The position numbers and the translations under genes are program-made. 64,000 nt of DNA, taken from Gammaproteobacteria bacterium (GTDB taxonomy: Bacteria > Pseudomonadota > Gammaproteobacteria > Burkholderiales > Nitrosomonadaceae). This document shows, one piece after another, positions 8,271-14,531 of this stretch; the stretch's first letter is position 1, and the number at the start of each line of letters is the position of its first letter. The DNA is taken from the NCBI GenBank assembly GCA_015709635.1, contig CP054180.1:2790001-2854000 (forward strand), read 5' to 3'. The notes under the pieces were generated by a model, which ran no database searches, was not told where the DNA came from, and was given only the letters and a program-made list of their open reading frames with translations.

Positions 8271-9131
8271 ATGAAACCCGATATTCAAGCGTTTTATGAC
8301 CCAGCAACTTGGACTATCAGTTATGTTGTTTTTGATGAACCGGGCGGAAGTTGTGCCATCATAGACCCAGTTCTGGATTACGATTCCAAAGCTGGCCGGA
8401 TCCGCACGCATTCGGCTGACAAGCTGATCGCTTTCGTTCGCGAGCAGCGATTATCGGTTGAATGGATACTGGAAACGCATGCGCATGCCGATCATTTATC
8501 CTCCGCTGACTATCTTAAAAATCAACTGGGTGGGAAGACGGGTATCGGAGATCGTATTCCTGCAGTACAAGAGACTTTCAAGAAAATCTTCAATCTTGGC
8601 GAAGAATTCATTCCCGATGGTCATCATTTCGATCACTTATTTTCTGACGGCGAAGCGTTTCGGGTAGGAAAGTTGACGGCCAAAGCCATCACGGTATCAG
8701 GCCACACACCCGCTGACCTGGCTTATCAGTTTGACGATGCCATCTTTGTCGGTGATACGCTTTTCATGCCGGACATCGGCACTGCACGCGCCGACTTTCC
8801 AGGTGGGGATGCGCATCAGTTATTCAAATCCATCCGGAAATTACTCGCGTTTCCGGCAACAACCCGGCTATATATGTGTCACGATTATCCGCCCGCTTCA
8901 CGTGCGGCCGAATGGAAAAGCACCGTAGCCGAACAACACGTTCAGAATATTCATATTCATGACGGCATCAATGAAAACGATTTCGTCGCCATGCGCAACA
9001 AGCGCGATGCGACATTGGACATGCCCAACTTACTGCTTCCTTCATTACAGGTGAATATCAGGGCGGGCCAATTGCCACCGCCTGAGGCAAACGGTATTGT
9101 TTATTTCAAGATGCCCATCAATTTACTTTAG
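8271..9131 (+). CDS. ETHE1/Blh-type persulfide dioxygenase (MBL fold)
   Basis: The 286-residue protein is a metallo-beta-lactamase-fold enzyme with the metal motif ETHAHADH (residues 72-79), SGHTPADLAY, FVGDTLFMPDIGTAR and MCHDYPP near residue 203. This set is typical of Blh/ETHE1 persulfide dioxygenases, which oxidise glutathione persulfide to sulfite using one Fe(II). No rhodanese domain is fused. A strong ribosome binding site (AGGAGGAG) precedes the ATG. It is divergent from the BigR-like/YeeE unit, the known context of Blh in Xylella and Agrobacterium. The stop codon falls inside the terminal repeat of a MITE-like element (9129-9273). Confidence 0.88.
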   Translation: MKPDIQAFYDPATWTISYVVFDEPGGSCAIIDPVLDYDSKAGRIRTHSADKLIAFVREQRLSVEWILETHAHADHLSSADYLKNQLGGKTGIGDRIPAVQETFKKIFNLGEEFIPDGHHFDHLFSDGEAFRVGKLTAKAITVSGHTPADLAYQFDDAIFVGDTLFMPDIGTARADFPGGDAHQLFKSIRKLLAFPATTRLYMCHDYPPASRAAEWKSTVAEQHVQNIHIHDGINENDFVAMRNKRDATLDMPNLLLPSLQVNIRAGQLPPPEANGIVYFKMPINLL

Positions 9132-9273
9132 GGAAGCTCTGAAAAACTACTGCATTCAGTCATGCTGCGTTGAAATCAGGTCCAAAATGCTCTTTATCGC
9201 TCGTTGATTGCGCTTTTCCGCCTGACTTCATCTTATCTGGCTGTCGCTCGCTACCTTTTTCAGAGTTTTCTTA
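9129..9273. repeat. MITE-like dispersed repeat, copy A
   Basis: This element of about 145 bp has imperfect terminal inverted repeats (TAGGGAAGCTCTGAAAAA at the left; the right end reverse-complements to TAAGAAAACTCTGAAAAA; 15 of 18 match). A related copy lies at 27869-28021, with shared interior blocks GAAATCAGG, CTGACTTC/CTGATTTC and CACTACCTTTTTCAG-type right end. The TAG stop of the dioxygenase gene is the first three bases of the element. No ORF is inside. It may be a non-autonomous transposon or an intergenic REP-like element. Confidence 0.7.
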
Positions 9274-9328
9274 GGGTTGAGTGAATCGTGTTCGCGCCAT
9301 AGAAAAATGGGTGCTCTATAAATATGAT

Positions 9329-10342
9329 CTATACGTGCACCGTGACAAAATTTCCATATTGCTGATCAAATTTCACGGCAATAAAACGTGTTCCTACCGA
9401 GAATCCTTTATCTTCATAGCGCCTATGAGTTACTTCCGCAACCGCCTGAAAATTAGGCGCATCGATTTTTATTATGTCAGCGGCATCCAATAGCTCATCG
9501 GTCATAAAACGCAGTCCTGCGGGGGAAAGATCCTGGCAAAAGCCTTGACAGGGCTTTCCCGGCCAAAACAGATAAAACATAAATCTGCCGCTCATGCTGA
9601 TCCGCCTCATCGTCCGCTGCGTTGCCGGATTCTCTTGGTGCAATAACGATAATGGACTACCGCATTCAAGGCAGCTCTCACTTTGATATAGATTAGCTTG
9701 CGGCACGTTGGGTGTTTTGCAAAACGAGCAATAGCGTGTAATGACCGGACGATAATGCTTGATGGTCATCGGCACTGTATTGTTTTCCGCGACAGCAAGC
9801 TTAGTCAGATCGGTATTACGCTGGGTCGTTTTCCGCGCCGCACGAAATAAACTGCCCGCAAATATCGCATCATACTGTTCGCGCATCGCGGGATTGGACA
9901 GAATCCGGTAGGCCTCATCGAGTACTGTCGTATTTTGAAGAATAGAGCTTTTTTTTAATGTCAGGTAGCTCGCTTTAATTGTAGCCACTGGTGCATCAGG
10001 CTGAACTTGAAGTATGCGGTAATAATTTCGTTGATTAAACCCAGCCGACTGTTTATTTTTCTCCCTTTCGATCTCGAAATTCGCATTTGTCCCCAATGCG
10101 CCCTGACTCAGAGCTCTGATGTGATAGCGCTTCAATAATTCACGGTCATAAGTAGCACGCCTGAGCGGATCCCGCAGCGTGTTATAAGCAATATTGAGTA
10201 AACTGACATTCCAATCTGGGCCATTTAAATCGGCCCGGCTGTCGAGTTTCTGCATCAACACCCGATAGCTCTCCGTTATCACCGCCATCGGTGCATCCGG
10301 TTGCACGTGAAGAATTCGATAGAAATTGCGCCGTTCGATCAT
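9329..10342 (-). CDS. Double degenerate J-domain, zinc-ribbon and PilZ protein
   Basis: The 337-residue protein has two DnaJ-like N-terminal segments. The first spans residues 6-68 (RNFYRILHVQPDAP ... LRDPLRRATYDREL) and the second 103-158 (RNYYRILQVQPDAP ... LSNPAMREQYDAI). Both lack the HPD tripeptide needed to stimulate DnaK ATPase. A four-cysteine ribbon follows (CSFC about residue 207 and CLEC about 225), then a C-terminal PilZ-like domain (about 243-335, with QDLSPAGLRF and VGTRFIAVKF). The canonical RxxxR c-di-GMP motif may be MRRISMSGR but is not certain. A role as a c-di-GMP-responsive or structural adaptor is inference. No operon partner is apparent, and the Fur-box region lies behind its start. 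Confidence 0.75.
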   Translation of the reverse strand: MIERRNFYRILHVQPDAPMAVITESYRVLMQKLDSRADLNGPDWNVSLLNIAYNTLRDPLRRATYDRELLKRYHIRALSQGALGTNANFEIEREKNKQSAGFNQRNYYRILQVQPDAPVATIKASYLTLKKSSILQNTTVLDEAYRILSNPAMREQYDAIFAGSLFRAARKTTQRNTDLTKLAVAENNTVPMTIKHYRPVITRYCSFCKTPNVPQANLYQSESCLECGSPLSLLHQENPATQRTMRRISMSGRFMFYLFWPGKPCQGFCQDLSPAGLRFMTDELLDAADIIKIDAPNFQAVAEVTHRRYEDKGFSVGTRFIAVKFDQQYGNFVTVHV

Positions 10343-10591
10343 GATTGTAATATCAAAGTGCTATAACGATGATTAGCAATACACTGCCCTGAGCCTCTTT
10401 TCATTTTACATGTCAATAGCTTGTAACGAATCAGACAATGAGTTCGCAGTATACACCGATCAATTCTTGTCACCAACATAGCTTCAAACATCGGTAATGA
10501 ATTGAATTCACCACCAATGAGCGTTTCATTATCAGAAACCACTGAAATAATATTTCTGTTTTCTTCTTGCATTTCATCAAGAAATTATTAT

Positions 10592-10610
10592 AATGAGAAT
10601 AATTCTCATT
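10592..10610. promoter_or_regulatory. Fur box upstream of hemP
   Basis: AATGAGAATAATTCTCATT is a perfect 9-1-9 palindrome. It matches the Fur consensus core (GATAATGATAATCATTATC family, 6-1-6 GAGAAT/ATTCTC type). It lies 20 bases before the hemP start codon, where bound Fur would block transcription. Iron repression of hemP is therefore expected. Confidence 0.85.
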
Positions 10611-10630
10611 TCGTTAATTTCTTAATACCA

Positions 10631-10816
10631 ATGAATACACTAAACCAAGCACATACAATAATTGGAAGTTCGACCAAGTCCGGCATTCCGGATGCCAACA
10701 TGCGAATAGACAGCAATGCCTTATTCAAGAATGGCGACGTAGTATTAATCCTGCATAGAGGTGAACAGTATTCACTGCGCCGTACGCGGAACGGCAAGTT
10801 GATTCTCAACAAATAG
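10631..10816 (+). CDS. hemP: HemP family hemin uptake protein
   Basis: The 61-residue product ends with the HemP signature RIDSNALFKNGDVVLILHRGEQYSLRRTRNGKLILNK (read in segments: RIDS, ILHRGEQY, LRRTRNGKLILNK). HemP proteins are about 60 aa, mostly beta strand, and are encoded in Fur-regulated hemin-uptake loci. In some proteobacteria they act as regulators of heme-receptor expression. The start at 10631 is chosen because the family has this length and the Fur box is directly upstream; reading further upstream would run through the operator. There is no hemin receptor next to it. Bacterioferritin follows 230 bp downstream. Confidence 0.85.
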   Translation: MNTLNQAHTIIGSSTKSGIPDANMRIDSNALFKNGDVVLILHRGEQYSLRRTRNGKLILNK

Positions 10817-11046
10817 TGGATAAAAGATGCATATCATGTATATTTGTGCCTGTAAGTCTTGAGCGATCTGGCTATTCGTGAATCATTGCGAAGCTTAAGG
10901 CCGAAAGATATTTAATCTGGAGTAATGCCGGAAAACTTTTCTGATCGAATACTGAGTTGAATAAATAACGTACATTATTTGATAACAGAACAGCACCTTC
11001 TTACAAATCCGATTACATGATTACATACTCATCTTAGGAGCCACAA

Positions 11047-11511
11047 ATGAAAGGTAACGTAGAGATTATTCGCTGGCTGAATCAGCAACTGCAGCTTGAG
11101 CTAACCGCAATTAATCAGTATTTTCTTCATGCGCGTATGTATAAAAACTGGGGATTCAGCAGTCTGGGGAAACACGAATTCGAGGAATCATGCGAAGAAA
11201 TGAAGCATGCCGATGCGCTGATCGAGCGGATCTTGTTACTGGAAGGACTGCCGAATCTGCAAGATCTTGGCAAGTTAATGATTGGAGAGACCGCGGAAGA
11301 ATGCGTCGCGTGCGATTTAAAACTCGAATTCATTTCGCGCGACACGCTGCTTGCAGCAATAGCAGCTTGCGAAGCTGCACAAGATTATGTATCGCGGGAA
11401 ATTTTTGAACGGATTCTGGAAGATACCGAAGAACATATTGATTGGCTGGAAACCCAGCTCGATGTCATACAAAAAATCGGCATTCATAACTGGTTACAAA
11501 GTCAGATTTAG
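11047..11511 (+). CDS. bfr: Bacterioferritin
   Basis: The 154-residue protein aligns without gaps to E. coli Bfr over the four-helix bundle. Glu18, Glu51, His54 and Glu94 of the ferroxidase centre are present, as is Met52, the inter-subunit heme ligand. His130 is present, but the position of Glu127 is Thr (DTEEHIDWLE instead of DEEGHIDWLE). Such substitutions occur in heteropolymeric systems where subunits specialise. It stores iron in the cytoplasm. TAGGAG precedes the ATG. It lies in an iron-related group with hemP, but about 230 bp from it, so it probably has its own promoter. Confidence 0.92.
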   Translation: MKGNVEIIRWLNQQLQLELTAINQYFLHARMYKNWGFSSLGKHEFEESCEEMKHADALIERILLLEGLPNLQDLGKLMIGETAEECVACDLKLEFISRDTLLAAIAACEAAQDYVSREIFERILEDTEEHIDWLETQLDVIQKIGIHNWLQSQI

Positions 11512-11519
11512 TTTTCTCT

Positions 11520-11553
11520 GCCGCTGAAGTTTACCTCTTCCTTCTTCAGCGGC
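11520..11553 (+). terminator. Hairpin after bacterioferritin
   Basis: GCCGCTGAAG pairs with CTTCAGCGGC across a pyrimidine-rich loop, 9 bases after the bfr stop codon. The following T run is weak, so termination may be partial and the next gene may be read through. Confidence 0.55.
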
Positions 11554-11629
11554 ATCTTCAGCCAGCCAGCCTGCCTCCAGGTCAGCCAGCCAATCTTTTA
11601 TTAGCTGATGATTAGCAGGAGATACACTG

Positions 11630-12241
11630 ATGAAACTTCTAAAAAAGCTGACTTTGGCCGCCCCTTCGGGTGCTATTCCCCACGACCATTTCCCTACCTC
11701 TGTATCCACCGATAACTTTTTGTGGAATTGCTGGCGCAGCATAAAAAAACTATCGCGCAGATGGAAACAGCGATTAAGTCACACTGATCGCAACACGATC
11801 CACACTTACCCATTTTCGCATAAAAACAATCAGGTTATCGATTGGGCGATTTTGGTTAAAGCATCATCTTCAACAGAAATTGACTGCAGAAACAAGCAAA
11901 CCGGCAGTCAAAACTTCACCGCCCACTCATTGTCCGGACAATCGGTTTTATGTGTTGGCGGCCGGATTAAGCTTTACCCGCAATACGATCAATCAGTAAA
12001 AAATTGTGGCGGATGTTTCATCGCATTTCATGGTAATCCGCGCGATAATTTAGAAGACTTGCCTCAATTTCTAAAACAAGCCGACATGATTATCTGTCCG
12101 GTTGATTGTGTTAATCATGAAGCCTTTCTCACCTTGAAGTGCTATTGCAAGTATTCCGGCAAACCCTGTGTGCTGCTTGACCGGTCAGGGGTTGATACTT
12201 TTAATACAGGGATTCGTATGTTGGTTGCCATGACTGCATGA
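11630..12241 (+). CDS. DUF2325 domain protein
   Basis: The 203-residue protein carries the DUF2325 core from about residue 104 to the end: VLCVGGRIKLYPQYDQ, FIAFHGNPRDNLEDLPQFLKQADMIICPVDCVNHEA, and CYCKYSGKPCVLLDRSG. The usual HHDGG segment reads FHGNP here. Family members are small and of unknown biochemistry, and often lie near iron or ferritin genes in proteobacteria. Here it is about 120 bp after bacterioferritin, which fits that association. AGGAGA precedes the ATG at good spacing. The first 70 residues are basic and not conserved. Confidence 0.75.
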   Translation: MKLLKKLTLAAPSGAIPHDHFPTSVSTDNFLWNCWRSIKKLSRRWKQRLSHTDRNTIHTYPFSHKNNQVIDWAILVKASSSTEIDCRNKQTGSQNFTAHSLSGQSVLCVGGRIKLYPQYDQSVKNCGGCFIAFHGNPRDNLEDLPQFLKQADMIICPVDCVNHEAFLTLKCYCKYSGKPCVLLDRSGVDTFNTGIRMLVAMTA

Positions 12242-12394
12242 GGAACAAGTATTAACCACTGATCCCGGTTTGCACAAAACGTAAAAGAACCGTAACCAAT
12301 ATCCACTAAAGTTTATTTCTTTTGGGTCGTAAAAACAGCTTCATCGCTGTTATTAACTAAGCCCCTAATTAATAAAATTTACCTGGAAAAAGTT

Positions 12395-12601
12395 ATGAAA
12401 ATTCTTGTTCATTTCAAATCTGGATTCAAACAAATCTTTATCGTTCCAAAAAGCATGCTGGCTCTTGAGTTCAGGAATATGGCCAAAGAAATCGGTGGCA
12501 ATATTGACAGCATTGAATTTTCATTACCACCCCGCCGGCAATCGGGTATCACTACAGCAGAGCAACGATTGGGAATAGTTCAGCTACCTGACAAACGCTA
12601 G
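12395..12601 (+). CDS. Small conserved-looking hypothetical protein
   Basis: This 68-residue protein is not recognised. It starts MKILVHFKSGFKQIFIV, suggesting a short beta-rich fold, and has no membrane segment or signal peptide. GGAAAAAG lies upstream of the ATG at usable spacing. It follows the DUF2325 gene by 153 bp on the same strand and ends 25 bp from the convergent ssb gene. Codon use looks like its neighbours, so it is likely real, but no function is proposed. Confidence 0.5.
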   Translation: MKILVHFKSGFKQIFIVPKSMLALEFRNMAKEIGGNIDSIEFSLPPRRQSGITTAEQRLGIVQLPDKR

Positions 12602-12625
12602 CAGTTTAATCACGATTCCAATCGG

Positions 12626-13078
12626 TCAAAACGGAATATCATCATCCATATCATCAAATCCGGTGGGCGCTTTGGTTGAAGAAGACCGGTTAGAAGCCGG
12701 ATTGTCTTCTTCATGATCTGGCGGCGATTCAAAACTACCACTGCCCGACCGGTTCCCAAGCATTTTCATATCACTGGCAATAATATCTGTCGTATATCGT
12801 TCCACACCGTTTTTATCGGTCCACTTACGAGTCTCCAGCCTGCCTTCGATATAAACGGAACGGCCTTTTTTCAAATACTCACCGGCAATTTCAGCCAGCT
12901 TGCGATAAAAGGTGACACGGTGCCACTCGGTTTTTTCCTGTTTTTCGCCATTCTTGTCCTTCCAGGTATCGGTCGTTGCCAATGTAATATTGGTAACCGC
13001 TTCACCATTTGACATATAACGGGTTTCCGGGTCTTTACCCAAGTTACCGATGAGTATGACTTTATTGATCGACGCCAT
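12626..13078 (-). CDS. ssb: Single-stranded DNA-binding protein
   Basis: The 150-residue protein has the N-terminal OB fold (MASINKVILIGNLGKDPETRYM, WHRVTFYRKLAEIAGEYLKKG, YIEGRLETRKW). A Gly/Ser/Pro-rich linker and the acidic partner-binding tip DMDDDIPF follow. It coats ssDNA in replication and repair. The ATG at 13078 has GGGAGGAAACATAC before it; the longer reading is rejected. Its start overlaps the end of the upstream MFS gene by 17 bp, so the two are translationally coupled. uvrA lies divergently beyond that. Confidence 0.95.
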   Translation of the reverse strand: MASINKVILIGNLGKDPETRYMSNGEAVTNITLATTDTWKDKNGEKQEKTEWHRVTFYRKLAEIAGEYLKKGRSVYIEGRLETRKWTDKNGVERYTTDIIASDMKMLGNRSGSGSFESPPDHEEDNPASNRSSSTKAPTGFDDMDDDIPF

Positions 13079-14465
13079 GTATGTTTCCTCCCTCAAGCAA
13101 TTTAATCACTTTTTCTTCGTCGAAACCTTTCATGTCTACTTTCAGATACGCCACACGCTCATTAACCAATACCAAGGCTTCAAACACACCGGGTATTGCC
13201 GCCAATTGGCGTGATAGTTCTTCCGACTGATCCGCATCCATTTCATTCACATGGTACATCTTGGAGCGCACCGCCGCCGGTGCTTGCATCGTAGCGGCGA
13301 GCATCAACCATACTGCCAATAACAATCCGCAAAATACATAGAGCGCAACGCTGCCATACGTTCCCATCAAATGACCGCCCGCCGCAGCACCGGCAAATGT
13401 GCCCAAAAACTGCGTACTGCTGTAAATGCCGATGGCTGTTCCTTTGGCTCCTACCGGTGCGATTTTCGAAATCAAGGACGGCAAACTGGCTTCGAGCAAA
13501 TTGAAGGCGGTGAAAAAAACCAAAAGCGCTGCGGCTGTTCCCCAGATGGAATCGGAGGCCACTGCCAACAACACTTGTCCGGTTAGCAATAACGCAATCG
13601 CCGCAACAAAAACCTGTTTTAACTTAGCCTTCTTTTCGGAATAAATAATGGCTGGAACAATGAGAACAACGGATAAAATCAAAACCGGCAAATAAATCTG
13701 CCAATGATTTTCTGCAGCCATGCCTGCCTGACGCAAAGTCAGCGGCACCACCAGCCACAATGCCATCAACGCCGCATGCAAGGCAAAAATACCGTAGTTC
13801 AAGCGCAGCAGCTGGGTATTGCGCAATACATCGACAAAACTCGCCGGCGATGCCTCGGTATCGGAATGGAAGCGGCTGATCACCGGATTGGGAATAACCT
13901 TCTTAACGACGATCATGGCGAGCATGGCCAAAACACCGGTCATGGCAAAAATCCCCGGTACGCCTATCCATTGATTCAACACCGGCGCGGCAATCAGGGA
14001 AATAGCGAAAACGGTACCGATGGTCATGCCGATCGTTGCCATCGCTTTGGTACGATGTTCTTCGCGCGTCAGATCCGCTGCCAGCGCCATCACCGCCGCT
14101 GAAATCGCACCGGCGCCTTGAATGATCCGGCCCGCTATCACCCAATAAATATCGGTTGCCGCAGCCGCGATCAAGCTGCCGAGAACAAACAAAACCAACC
14201 CGAGGTAGATGACCGGCTTGCGCCCGATACGATCGGACAGCCAGCCGAAAGGAATCTGCAAAACAGCCTGAGTGAGTCCGTACGCGCCAAGTGCAATGCC
14301 GACCAGCGTATAGTTGTCACCGCCGGGCAAATCCTCAGCGTAAAAAGCAAACACCGGCAAAATGATAAACAAACCAAACATGCGCAGGCCATACACACCG
14401 GCAAGGCCGACGGTCGCGCGCAATTCCACCGGAGACATTTTTTCAGATGAAGACGAAGCAGACAT
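13062..14465 (-). CDS. MFS transporter, YajR-like with C-terminal YAM-type domain
   Basis: The 467-residue protein has about 12 membrane helices, with the MFS motif A GWLSDRIGRKPVI in the loop after helix 2. A soluble ferredoxin-like C-terminal domain spans about residues 400-467 (MYHVNEMDADQSEELSRQLAAIPGVFEALVLVNERVAYLKVD). E. coli YajR has the same layout with its YAM domain. The substrate is unknown. It is divergent from uvrA (66 bp) and overlaps ssb. An internal ATG nine codons in (MSPVELR) is an alternative start. Confidence 0.82.
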   Translation of the reverse strand: MSASSSSEKMSPVELRATVGLAGVYGLRMFGLFIILPVFAFYAEDLPGGDNYTLVGIALGAYGLTQAVLQIPFGWLSDRIGRKPVIYLGLVLFVLGSLIAAAATDIYWVIAGRIIQGAGAISAAVMALAADLTREEHRTKAMATIGMTIGTVFAISLIAAPVLNQWIGVPGIFAMTGVLAMLAMIVVKKVIPNPVISRFHSDTEASPASFVDVLRNTQLLRLNYGIFALHAALMALWLVVPLTLRQAGMAAENHWQIYLPVLILSVVLIVPAIIYSEKKAKLKQVFVAAIALLLTGQVLLAVASDSIWGTAAALLVFFTAFNLLEASLPSLISKIAPVGAKGTAIGIYSSTQFLGTFAGAAAGGHLMGTYGSVALYVFCGLLLAVWLMLAATMQAPAAVRSKMYHVNEMDADQSEELSRQLAAIPGVFEALVLVNERVAYLKVDMKGFDEEKVIKLLEGGNIHGVDQ

Positions 14466-14531
14466 GAATCAGGTTGTGATATCCCTAAAAAGTTGGGTAT
14501 ATTAGCAGGTTGACTGATACATAGATAGTTC

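Noticed and set aside
10339..10572. Minus-strand 77-codon frame between the J/PilZ gene and the Fur box
   Set aside because: No ribosome site, no similarity, and it occupies the likely promoter region of two divergent genes.
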